Assembly (NCBI GenBank): GCA_900175165.2 | Contig: FWWN02000459.1 | Coordinates: 1-54,557, forward strand | Origin: Rhizomucor pusillus | Lineage: Eukaryota > Mucoromycota > Mucoromycetes > Mucorales > Lichtheimiaceae | Length of the DNA: 54,557 nucleotides | Direction of reading: 5' to 3' | Part shown: positions 25,325 to 36,400 of the stretch, piece by piece | Layout: each line of letters begins with the position of its first letter | Position numbering within the stretch: position 1 is the stretch's first letter | Program-made: the position numbers and the translations under genes | Notes under the pieces: generated by a model | Database searches by the model: none | What the model was told of the DNA's origin: nothing | Seen by the model: only the letters and a program-made list of their open reading frames with translations

Positions 25325-26169
25325 CAATTCCCCTTCAGTTGTATTTTTCTTTTGCTATCTCCATGCCAATTTGCATGAGATCCAGCTTTTTTGTTCGCTT
25401 TTTGTTTTTAATGAATTAAAACAAACCTTGAGCAGGCGACTAAACCCTAACTCATTTCGTATTTTTGCATGCTTTGAAATGATTTTTTCGTTTGCCATGC
25501 ATTTATATTTTGCCATGTCCGAAGTCGCTTACTATAAACCTTTCTTTTTCCTAACAATCGCGATGCCGTTTATCGTCTAGCAACTTGCAATCAAGCCTTT
25601 ATCCGTTTTAACAAGCTACACCTTCTCATTTGCATAATCACTGCCGTGTTTTTATATTTTACCATCGTCTGCAGATAATACCTGCTTCTTGAAAACTATT
25701 TAACATTTTCCCCGTGTTTTACATGCTGACGCCTGATGCGTTGCACTGCTTTAAGCCATTTCCAATTAAGCTCTAGTTTATTTCAGCATTTTGCATGTCT
25801 TCGTCTAATGTACCTACTACCATGTACCTTGTATTTTGCCATCTCCAGAAAACTGTCCGCTGTAAGCACCCGGCTTTTTATTTGCATTTTACATACGATG
25901 CGATTTATTATCTTCAGCGACTTCCGCTGTGGCCCTAACGCATTTCACATTTCTGCATGTTTTCTTTGAATGAGTTATTGATCGCCATGCATGTATTTAG
26001 CCATTCTCAGAGCCGGTTCAATGCAAAGCTTCTTTTGTATGCCATGCAGCCCTCTAGTGATAATGTAACCAAGTAAGCAATAGTTCATTTTAACAGCTTG
26101 TCATGTTCTGAGAAACTTTTTCCTTTAACGTGCTATCCGCTGCCATGTACATTTAACTTGCTATCAGCA
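25325..26169. repeat. Degenerate tandem array with a ~162-bp unit, five or more copies
   Basis: A diagnostic segment of the form TGCCATG..TATTTTGCCAT..C recurs at 25493, 25642, 25818, 25983 and 26141 (spacings 149, 176, 165, 158; mean 162). A weaker copy near 25337 would place the array start directly behind the tRNA-Pro gene. A second landmark, GCATTTTGCATG-like, precedes each by 20-40 bp. Units are strongly diverged. The array ends where the right inverted-repeat arm begins. Confidence 0.65.
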
Positions 26170-26712
26170 ACACGTATCTGCTGTAAAATGCTTCCCCATC
26201 GAATTGCTGCTGCTTGTTCCTGCTTGCACGAACGGATCTGATGATGGAAAATAACGATATCCATTCCTTTACATTGCCATCAAAAAGAGACATTCGGTTG
26301 GCTGCTTCGTTCCGAGTGATTTACTTGCGCAGTAACAGATCGTCAGCAGTATTTTTACACAGAAATTCTGCAGCATATAAAATGATGTCTACTTTGTCCC
26401 TCTTGCGAGCTTGCGTGTGTACTTTCAGTTTTTGATTAATATGTTTAGCATGAACCAATTGTAAGCATATGTGTTACAAGCGTTTGAAACCTGGACTCAC
26501 ACACGTCCGCTTGGCAATACCTTGATATGCTTAATTACTCGTGTATTAACATACAAAACCAAGCAGACTATGCTGCAAAGCTTTGAGTTCAGAATCATAT
26601 TTACTGCAAATCTGTCTTTAATAAATCGAATAAAGGAGCATTCAGGTCGGGAGTGAATACTTGGCGTCTGTATTCGCAGACGATGGATCAAGCACAAGTT
26701 GATGTGTTAAAT
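26170..26712 (-). repeat. Right arm of the ~0.5 kb inverted repeat
   Basis: Reverse-complement partner of 19235-19720 (anchors listed there). Read on the minus strand it contains a long open stretch (KLKVHTQARKRDKVDIILYA and beyond, one stop) of which the left arm keeps only a broken version, so this arm may be closer to the ancestral coding sequence. Confidence 0.85.
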
Positions 26713-27150
26713 ATCGAAACACGTTAGGGGATTGAAAAGTACAACCTGGTAACCATTTGATAGCATTGAACAGCTTCTAACCCGAAGTGAATGAAACGTA
26801 GTGCGCAGCAATAGGCAAACCCGGCGATATAAAGACATGCACGATGAAATGAGGTATAGCGTCTGGAGGTTGGCTCAGAGCCAGATCAGAGCACAATGGG
26901 CATCGATTGCATCCATATTTACGCTAGTCTGGGAGGGCGGAGGAAGCTATTTGATTTAACAATCAGTCAGGATATTACCGAGAAAAACACTGGTCAGAAA
27001 CCAACAAAAGGGTGCGATAATAATATGAGACGCCGATTCTCCTTTTGCACGAATGAAGTGTTCAAGAGGTGATAAAAAGTTTTCTGGGTATATATATACA
27101 TATGTGAGGAAAGGTCAGACTTTCCTTCATCAATGTAATTAAAAATTATC
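26713..27150 (+). other. Spacer with a TATA-type promoter candidate
   Basis: No gene. A ten-base alternating TA run at 27089-27098 lies ~55 bp before the ATG of the coiled-coil pseudogene. Confidence 0.4.
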
Positions 27151-27522
27151 ATGCAAAACGCCCCCAAGGACCTTTCTGACTCTTCTGACAAACTTGCAAA
27201 CTTAGAGCAACAGCTACGCGAACGCGAAGAGTGATTAGCCGAGCTGGAACGCAAAATAGCAGCCGAAGGTGAAGAACTTCGTCAAGAAAGAGATCGATTG
27301 CTGGCATTGGCAATTGGCCTTCAACTACGTATACAAGAGTCTCAAAGGCCTCAACAGCAGCAACAGCAGCAGCAGCACAGGCAAGACAGCGGGGGACGCG
27401 AGCTGGAATTGTGGAGCAATTCTGGCATGAACGATAAGACTGGATGCGCGGAGGCGGCCGAGGTCGCGGTCGCGGCGGAAGACCCTCCCAACAAACAATA
27501 CATTATCATTACTATTAATTAA
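27151..27522 (+). pseudogene. Coiled-coil / polyglutamine protein gene with one internal stop
   Basis: From ATG 27151 a frame runs to TAA at 27520-27522, broken only by TGA at 27232-27234. The N-terminal 70 residues form a clear coiled coil (LANLEQQLREREE, stop, LAELERKIAAEGEEL, RQERDRLLALAIGLQLRIQ), followed by a CAG/CAA-coded polyglutamine run (about 27349-27380). The final third is out of register: the +2 frame from 27444 reads an RGG box (MRGGGRGRGRGGRP). The TGA is one transition away from CGA (Arg). Short coiled-coil plus RGG proteins of this sort occur as gag-like first ORFs of retroelements; that identity is a guess. Confidence 0.45.
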
Positions 27523-27965
27523 CGTTATTTATAGCACCAATAAACCACGCAATAGTGGTATGTACCGCATTTCTTCATCCTCGACAAGTCGACCTCTGTG
27601 TATTCTTTAGAGTAAACAGAAAACAGAGCTTTGTGTATTTTAGTGGACTGTGCACGCTCATTGAACCTCTGCTGTGAAAACTACACATCGCCATCCTCGC
27701 TAACCAGGATATAGAAGGAGCAGGTGTCTCGACAGAAGGATTCATGCATACTGCACTATCACTTTTATTGTTATCATTTTGCAAGTAGTAGGCTGAAGCA
27801 GGTTAGTTATAGATTTGAACTTCTTTGAAATATCAACCGCATTCTACGAGAAATGTCTCCAACGTTGTATTATATACTCACTTTCTTACCAGCTATCACA
27901 GATGAACGAGGAGGATTCACATCAACAGTTAATCCTTAAACGATTGAAAATGCATCGATAGCGTG
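27523..27965. other. Intergenic, no gene seen
   Basis: Spacer between the coiled-coil pseudogene and the EXO1-like pseudogene. Nothing recognised. Confidence 0.4.
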
Positions 27966-29162
27966 TTACGATGTTGTAGTATTCATAGTATATTGTGCAA
28001 CGGCTTGAGCGAGAGGCAATAATTGATCGCTGTTGTACACTTTGACTATCTGGTTAGCATAAATATTCCGTGTTTCTGCAAACTTCTATACATAGTTCTG
28101 GTTCGAGTCATGCAATTCGTTTTCTTTTTTGAGCGAGCTGAAGACCTACAAATATAATTCAAGTATGAATACTGTACTGTGGTCAAAGCAAGAGGCATTT
28201 GGACGTACTTTTTGGATGACACTATTTGTTTTGAGGTATTCACATGCTCTTTGCAAACCAATGCCGGGGAGCGACGGCAAATAGTCAACGCCTGCAAGAA
28301 TACACATGTCTTAAAAATTTGCGAACGATAGATCCCAATCTCGTAACGAAGATTGCAGAGTCGCTTGATATCCGTTGGAGATGTCTGTACCAATGACTCG
28401 TTTGTTATCGATACGGCTATTCAAAAGTGCAAACTTGGTCAAAATGGTTGGGCATCCATAGACCGCAAGATCGCTGTCCTCGGTTAGCACGGCATCAACT
28501 ATGTTTGTTCTTGCAAGGTAGGCCAACTGTGCATCTGCTTCAAAAGGTGCAATGATATATGGAATGTTCTTTTGTTCAAAGTACTATTTAAAAGAGTGTT
28601 AGCTTTTGATATTGTCAGGAAGATCGGGTTGCCTTTCTGTACTTGGATTGCTTTTTCTTTGAGACCTGGAGTGATTGTCAGCTTGCTAGTACTCGCAGCT
28701 TTTCGATTTTTCACAGCACATCTGTCACGGACGAAATCGGTGAGAATTGCTTGCAGCATATCCACTTTTTCGATGTGTAGCTTACTTTGGGGTTACTGTT
28801 CACCGCCAAAAACGACCAGAGGGCGGATGCCACGACAAACTAGCGCCATTACTTGCTTTTTTTNNNNNNNNNNNNNNNNNNNNNNNNNNNNNNNNNNNNN
28901 NNNNNNNNNNNNNNNNNNNNNNAAAAAAATTGATGCTGACGGTTGAAGCTATATGTAAACCTCTGATGAGGTTTTATTATGCATAGTATGCTGTCAGTCG
29001 CACGATGACCTACTTTTCCTCCCCGTCTTTCGATTGACATGGTCGTGCACGTCGCCGTACGATCCTTTGTACAATCAATGCCGGCAATCTTGTTTTTATA
29101 CTGGGCGATGCTGACAACTTCCTGAGCTTTTCTTGTATTTTCGTGCCTCCTTTGACGCCCAT
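27966..29162 (-). pseudogene. Exonuclease 1 (XPG/Rad2 family)-like gene, disrupted and crossed by an assembly gap
   Basis: Reading down the minus strand from ATG 29162: MGVKG, then in another frame AQEVVSIAQYKNKIAGID (the N-terminal strand with its metal-binding Asp), LYKGSYG (normally LHRGAYG), the gap, IRPLVVFGGEQ followed by a stop where LVVFDGG..P is expected, KNRKAASTSKL, YFEQKNIPYIIAPFEADAQL with AYLARTNIVDAVLTEDSDL (the XPG-I active site, intact), a stop inside SLRDWDLSFANF, then MCILAGVDYLPSLPGIGL (helix-hairpin-helix), VFSSLKKENELHD, another stop, KFAETRNIYANQIV. Introns can explain some breaks, but the in-frame stops and the lost metal-binding Asp (VVFGG) cannot be spliced away. Most likely a pseudogene; sequence error near the gap could add to it. 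Confidence 0.75.
28864..28922. other. Assembly gap (59 N)
   Basis: Unresolved bases flanked by a T run on the left and an A run on the right, inside the EXO1-like pseudogene. True gap length is unknown. Confidence 0.95.
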
Positions 29163-29368
29163 TCTGAATGAATGATAGAAAGGCATGCGGCAGTTTTGGC
29201 TGCTTTTTATCATGTTGACTCAAGTCTGTGATCACCACGAGATATCTGTTTGTTCGCATAAAGTAGCGGATGCATGAAATACCAAAATCGACAACGTTTG
29301 GAGGACAAGGTCAAGAGTTCCACGATGCATCCTCGCAGCAACACCTTTTTTCTTCTCATTTTACACGA

Positions 29369-29510
29369 CAAACAAGAGAAAGAACGATTGAAAAATCTTT
29401 TGGATGCGGCAAAAGGGTAAAGTATGATACGTTACATTGGAGAACGAAAACATTATGCACTGAGAAACGCATGAATCCAATATGCGACAGGCGAAAATAT
29501 CAGCTGGCAA
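29369..29510 (+). repeat. Second, truncated copy of the large decayed gene family
   Basis: Bases 29424-29491 read MIRYIGERKHYALRNA, stop, IQYATG, matching MIRYIGEKKQHPLRNALIQYAPEG coded at 22523-22594. Upstream, DKQEKERLKNLLDAAKG parallels the RENEKEWREWALSHNKG segment. Only ~140 bp of similarity are recognisable. Confidence 0.7.
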
Positions 29511-29585
29511 GTTGATAGCATTTAAAGACACCAATACTATTTTTTTCACATGCAACATGAATTTTTATCTAAAATCTAAAAATCA

Positions 29586-32500
29586 TCATATTAAAGAAGA
29601 AGAAGAAGGAAGGTTGTTGAAAATTTCCGGGAGGGGAACGCGATTGTTCAAGAGGTACGTGATGGTAGTCGCGAATTGACGTTGCTGCAAGGATGATAGC
29701 GAAGGGCGACGCAGAGAGTCTCTGAGGATACCCAGTAATGTTTCTTGGTGTTTGCGAGCCCAGCCTTCCACTTTTTCAGCAATGGCTTGGTTTGCGCGGC
29801 CAAGGGTGTAGAGCAATGCTGATACAAGCTCCAGAGTTGGCAGCAACATTTGATTATGATAGTCTATCAAGAGATTGGCCGCGTCCAATGCATCTATAAT
29901 GAAACTGTCAATCTTGTTGAAATCCTGGGAGCAGCTGGTTCAACTTTTTACCTTGATCAGCCAGAGGCGGGACTTGCGGTCGAGCATTAATGAATTCGCA
30001 GCGAGTGAGGACGTCAATGATACGATTTTCCAAAAGCAGATTTGCACCCTCCTTTGACTGTGCAAGACGTAACAGGAACGACATTTTGGCCTGGAATACA
30101 CCTAGCGCAGTCGTATTTGCTATAAACACATTGTTAGAAAGCAGCCATAATCATTTTACTTTAGCATACTTGCCAGTTGCCTTTGTCAATATACCGACAA
30201 GAGCGGCATCTTCTCGACGAATAATGTCAATGCATCCGCGCAAGAAATTGTTCTTGGTCAGGAACGTCAGGATGGCACGGTTCCCAGCCTTTTGAGACAC
30301 CTTGCAAAGACAATTGAGTGCGGTGTATGCAGATGTCTTCCAGATACCAAAGCCGTCGCTGGCATCTATACACAGAGTCTCGAGCAACTTGGTATTATTG
30401 GCAATAGCATCCACGAGATGGCTTTGAATAATGTTGCTCGGGCCTGATTCGACATACTGTACGAGGTTGACCAATGTGGTGTACATGTTTCCACGCACGG
30501 CAATGGGAACGCCTTCCCTGAGGATACAGTTGAGGATACCGTAAAAGATGGTGCGCAGTTTCTCAGTCGGCAGAGAACTGTTAACGTCTGTTTGCTTTTG
30601 CTTATCCTCACGCAAACGAGTCAATAGTCTGAGGATCACTTCGCTCAAGCCCCTGAGAATTTCGTGATCGCTAGTTTGGATACTTGTCATTTTAGGCAGC
30701 AACATTGACAGCAAGCCATAAATGATCTTTTCGCGAGCCTGGAATGGGAATAGATCGAAACACTCAGAAAGAGTGACTTGGACGATTTGTTTCCATGCTT
30801 GCAGACACTGCGTCCTGGCATTGGCAATTTCCCGCTGGTGGTTTTCAGCCATTAATACTTGCATAACGTGGCCGAGTTCATTGTCAATATCAGCCTGAAC
30901 GTCAGGTGGCGCTGACAGCCGTTTTACCAACTTTACAGCGTACAAGTCCATGTAGAGACCGCGTATATCGTAAACTAGACAGCCACGTTCGTTGCAGATC
31001 TCATACTTGCTAAAGTCTAAGTCGAAGTATTTCAGTTTGCGCAAGACCGGTTGTGGTGCGAGCTCATCTGTCCACGTGAATTCTAACGAGCTGACGAGTT
31101 CTAACATTTTGACAAGCGGCTGCTGAAAGTATGCATTGTCGCTAGTAGAAACGACATTGCCATCGATTTCCATATCCACATTGCCCTGTCCGTCATTGTT
31201 ACTGTTGCCATCATCGTCGTTTGCCTGTTCCCGTCCGTACAAGAGTTTCAACAGCCTTCGAACTTGGGTGGTACGCCGTTTGCCGACCATGACATGCAGC
31301 TCGAGAGCAATAGCCTGCAACAACCAGGTCCGTTGACGCAGTTGAGACAGCAACACGTAGAAATCCATAACCATTTGCGTTCCGTCTGCGTTCGACACGA
31401 TACCAGCAAAGTTGGGTGCGCTCACGTCGGCAAACGTTTCGAGGCGCGGCGAGAGTGCCTTGAACTGACGGTAAAAGAAATCCTGCTTGCTTTCCAGATA
31501 TCGCAGAGTTGTATAAGATGTTGCTTCCCTTGTGCACAGAGTGTACATGAGTTCGTAGCATTTTTCGGCGAGAATAGGATGCGTTGCAATCAATGGCAGC
31601 TCGTTTGCAGTGTCATCCCGATTATCTGCTGGGATACCTCTTTGCAGCAAGCTAACAATGGTGTTGAGACAAACCATGGATGCTTCTTTGCTTTTTTCAT
31701 CCACGGTAGATGAAATATCGCCCCAGGCCCATTTGGCGCGGCTATAGCCCAAAAAGAAGTCGCAAAGTGATGGTGTCGGTGCTTGCAGCGAGGCATTGTC
31801 GAGCAATAATTCCACAATAGCCAAGCGAACCGATGTCACGATATTTGCCGGTACAAAGTCGACTTGCTCCTGAAGTGGATCACTGAGGACCTTTTCTGCT
31901 AGCCAGAATGGAATATTGTTGATGTCATAGTCATAATCATTTGCTGTCGTCTGCTCATAGTCATCAATTGCCAGACGTTCGCTGAAACCCAAGAGCACAT
32001 TTAATCCTTCCTTGCAGCTCTTGAGGACCATTGTCAGTCTCGATCCGAGGCCGCCCATGGGCTTTGGAATGATGTTTCCAGACTTGACGCTGCTTTTTGT
32101 TGCTTCGGTAGAGAGTGCATGCAATATCTTGGTGGCCAGGTAGCATATTTCCACTTGATCTTCGCAGTTGATAAGCAATGCTAGCTGCACAATGCAGTTT
32201 GCACGATTCAGCATGAGCTGGCCGAAAGGTACCACCGAAGGAAGGGGAGGAAAGACAAGGTTCCCAAGTTTGTATTCAGAAGTTGATGTGGTTGTCGAGG
32301 CTGCGCGTATTTGTGGCAGTAACAGGTTGGCAAACTTGTCTTGAATCGAAAGCACGCGATTGATGATGCGCAGACACCGCGTTAATGAGCGTACAAAGTA
32401 GGGCGATTTTTCAGCCTTTTCCATGATTCCTTTGGGACCATGTTCGATAATTTTGAGGATTTCATGTACTACCGATTTGCCTGAAAGTAAATGCGAGATC

Positions 32501-35201
32501 ACAGTAAAGCCAGGATGTGTCACATAGACTGCAAGCGCTTCTTGAAGGTGGGCTGGTGAAGCATGTTTGTGATTTGGATTGGCTGCGTTCGTTGTTCCAC
32601 TGACAGTTGCTTCAAGCGGTCTGAAATCGAATGATTCAACACTGTTTTCCATGACCTTTAGGCATGCTTCCGTAAGCTGCCACCTGCTCTCCGAGGATGT
32701 ATAGTCTTGAGAATCGAGAGATTTAAAGATATGATCCAGTATGATTGAAATGTATGGTTCTGCGCCGGGCGGTCGAGTGTCCTTGCCAGTGTACCAAGGA
32801 ATCAGGTGCATGATGGGTACGAAACCGTGCAGCAACGAGTCGCGCTTGCTTTGAACATGGATTACCGAGCTCACGAAATTGAGAACCGCCAATGTTTTGT
32901 TGTAAGATTTCGAGCTTTTTTCCATGTTATATTCTGTGATAAACCAAGAACTGGTATCCTCGGGTTGATTCGAGCGCTGATAACCTAGCTCGGTTGATAA
33001 CTGCGACTGATGTTGTCTACCTTCGCGCTGTGTAACCATATAGTCGAGTCTTTGGAACGCATAGAGCGCTTGAGCAGCAATTTGTCTTGAAATTATTTCA
33101 ACATTGACGCCGCGGTTCGAACAAAACGCTGTCAAGACATTAAACAATGCAGCACCGAGATCATACGACAAGTTGCGACCAAGCATTTGAAATATCCAGT
33201 GAGCAAAACAATATGGTTCAGCCGCCCACAAGGCCATGCGAGCCGCAGATGAGTATTGGACGGTTTGTCGCAGTAGCAACAGGAAAGCAATCAATGCCTC
33301 TTCCTCTTGATACGGGATTTCCGTTTCGGTAGTCGAGTTGGCTAGCAGTTGGGTATAGTACTGGAGAGCTGCGACGAGTTTGCCCCAGGAAAACAGGGAG
33401 CTGAGCTTTATATCTGCCTTGTTGGTTTCGTCGTCGAGGAAATGGAATGCACTGTCTGCGCAAAACTGGCCCGTAGATATAGATGCCAAAAAGTTGTAGC
33501 ATGCACGCATGGTACGAGTGACCTTTATATCTGTCGCCCATTTTATGAATCCGTACAATCGATTGTCGGCCCGAACCCAAAACTTTGCTCCTGCATTGAC
33601 ACGGTTGCGATAGACACTGGCGAGTGTGTCGAAAAATGCTTCCAAATCTCTGCATTGCTGTGGCTCTTGCTTTTGATCGAATTCACGTTCGAGTGCCATT
33701 GAGGATGTCTGCGTGTTAGTTGCCGAGACGACTGCTGCGTTTGTATCCTCCTCGCGATATTTCAGCTTGCGCAGAGTACCTGGAAGCTTGTCGATAAATT
33801 CGGTGACTATGGATTCAATCTGGAGGATGACAAACGGCTGAAATTCGAGACGGATATCAGCATTGAATTTTTCGAAGTCGCTTGCTTCCACGGTAAGATT
33901 CGGTTCGACCAAGCGTTTGGCGTACACGGACCATTTGAAGATCTTATCGTGAGACGAGTAATCGCATGAGGGTTGCTGGAAGTAGAGTATATAGTCGTTA
34001 ATAAAGTTGAATACACGTTTCGAGACTGCATCGTCCACTAGTTGTTCCAATTTCTCTTCGGATGCTGGCAATCTGGATTCGAAAACTCTATCCATTTGAG
34101 CAAGCGCATACAGCGATGTGACCCACTGCAAAGTAACTAGAGATTTTGCTGCCTTTACGCGCCAAGGCTTTTCTTCAATGTGCTTTTGGAACCTTGCGAC
34201 GAAATCTTGGCTAGCATAGAGTGGCTCGTTGTAATGGAATGCATTGTCGGCATGACTTTGTACTGACAAGGCGCCAACAAGGGTAATAAGCAGATACGGC
34301 GTCGTAATTTGTGTCAAGTCTGCATCCTCTAGTATGTCAACAAGACTGAACACATCCTTGGGCTCTAACCAAAACAAGGAAGCCACGTGATACAGGATTT
34401 GCGCAAGAGAGATGCGTTCGTCCTTAAGCCGTTCCATTCTCGTCTTGTAAATCTCCTCTCCAAGTCGTCCACCGCTCGTTGTGCTAGTCACGCTGAGTAC
34501 GGTTGTCGTCGCTGCAGCGTTTGATGGTTGTCCGGCGGTGGCAACGGTGCCTGTCGTCGACAAGGACGTGATGGTGTCGCCGAGTTTCTTTATAGTTTGT
34601 AGGATCTTTGCAGCAAACGAACCCACTGACGGGATTTCATGTCTACAAATCTCTGCCATGAATTGAATGTAAACATGTCGCACCGATTCGTTCACGTTGG
34701 TGTCTTTGGCCGACTTTAAAATGACATCCAGGCACGCGAGCAGATACTCGCGTTCATTGTGATAGAGTATGACGGCGGTGTCGACTCTGTTTGCATTGAC
34801 GCGTTCAGACTGTGTTATTGCGTTCATTAGCAGTGTGGCTGCAACGTGCTCATTAATGCCCAACTGATCGGACAGCAGCAGCGCCTCGTCAATGAATCCT
34901 TGGTTCACTTTGTGTAGCGTCGTGTTTACATAGGCCTTGCCTAGATGCGCATTGATCAGCGTCACATACATATCCTTTCCCATTCTTGTCTCTCACCTCC
35001 TTGGAGTGTGCTGCGGTCTTGAGGATTTTTTGGCGGATCGTCCAGCAAGTTTATGAAATCTTGCTTGCGTAGATTCAAGTGGTAATTCAATGTCTGGACG
35101 ATCGAGTCCGAAGTGGACGTTCGTGCCTGGCAAACAATGTCGTGTAGCGCGCTGAACTTCTCGGTCCAGCCAGGGACCTGGAAGTTGTCGGAAGAGGTCA
35201 T
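29586..35201 (-). CDS. NUP192: Inner-ring nucleoporin NUP192/NUP205, ~1830 aa
   Basis: Coding parts: 34984-35201 (N-terminal frame, ATG 35201), 30174-34983, 29952-30119, 29586-29893. The scaffold nucleoporin of the nuclear pore inner ring; an all-helical protein of about this size in all fungi. The N-terminus has QDFINLLDDPPKNPQ, the family PPKN block, then GFIDEALLLSDQLGINEHVAA, and the rest is repetitive helical solenoid ending DALDAANLLIDYHNQ..LLYTLGRANQ. The first and second coding parts are contiguous but one frame apart: one missing base in the G/A run at ~34974-34982 (EW to GKDMYV) would restore a single frame. Without it the longest frame starts at ATG 34983 (1761 aa). The intron at 30120-30173 uses a GC donor (GCAAGT). 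Confidence 0.85.
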
Positions 35202-36400
35202 GACTAGAGCGGAATGCGCGGGCTACGCGGATCGGTGGAGGAAGCAGGAGCAGCGAAAAAAAATGTAGTGTCCTCCCAGCGGAGGCCGGGCGGAGTCGTA
35301 CGCGATCGAGCTAGCAATCACATAAAATCTCGACAGCGGCATAACATTTTTTCAAATCATTAGGCACATCTGGGACAGACTTCAGATTGATAACTCGCTA
35401 TGCATGTAGTAATTTCAATTTCTGGTATCGTGGCTGAATCAAGATATCATCAAGGTAACATAGCCTCCAAGGGATCGCAAAGCCAAAAAGATACACACCA
35501 ACGGATGATAAAGCGCCATCATGATTCAAAGCATCCTCCCCAAACGCGCCCAAAGCGACGAGTTAGACGAAGCTCGCCAAGATGGATAAAGAAACGGTTA
35601 GCAAAATGTATAATTGTTCCCACGATGCGAACAAGATGCTGATCCTGACGAAGACCAAAAATGTCATTGAACAGTTTTGGAACGCATGCCACAACTTTGC
35701 AGACCTCCATGGATATTTGATGGCTTATAAAGGCATGGTAAGGCTGTATACGCATGCTCTGTAAAAGAGGACATACTAACTTGGCGTCGCTAATGCTGGA
35801 GCAACAACGATAAGGCTAATATGGTGCAACAAGCTTCAACTGCCCCAATTCCTTCAAGGAGTTTTTTGCAAGTTGGAGACTAGTTCACCATCACAGCTAC
35901 GGAATCTAGGGACTGATCCTTTTACCATCCCTGCTGAGAAAAATCTTCTCCTAGCTAGGTGTTCTTTACTAGTATATTCCATACACAAGCCTGGAAACCA
36001 ATGCATGGATCATGGATACACCAGCAGGCTACGTGCGCCGTATCGCCAAACTTCCCTAAGAGCCAAACTGCCAAGTAATCGACACCAATTTCCTCTCGTA
36101 CAGCTTATCGAGATCATATACGCCTCCTTCAATAAATTGTCCAGAAGAAACACACACGATATTCGTCTCATCCCGAATCCAGTAAACAAAGTTCATGTCG
36201 CCCGGCTGTGCATGATTGCAAGTTCATAGATTGTTGTCCACTCGATATTGACAAGTATGCATGTCGGCTAAGTAGGTTTTCTCCATCGTGTTCCTGATCT
36301 ACCAATTCTCTTTAAAGCAACATCTTTTTTTTAAAATAAATACGTAAACATGTATAATGGATGCATTTCGAACGCACACGCTCTCTTTTTTATTTATAGC
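35202..36400. other. Intergenic with short coding-like fragments
   Basis: Contains the NUP192 promoter, a plus-strand fragment (35522-35764) reading MIQSILPKRAQSDELDEARQ then, one frame over, DKETVSKMYN..VIEQFWNACHNFADLHGYL, and a minus-strand 46-codon ORF (36056-36196, MNFVYWIRDETNIVCVSSGQ..). Both look like pieces of former genes or mobile elements; neither family is known to me. Confidence 0.4.

Noticed and set aside
19235..26712. Calling the block a DNA transposon
   Set aside because: No recognisable transposase, no visible target-site duplication, and the arms fade out gradually without sharp ends.
30151..35201. Two separate genes for the nucleoporin N-terminus and body
   Set aside because: The two frames are contiguous parts of one family sequence (PPKN block followed by the EALLLSD block) separated by a single-base shift.
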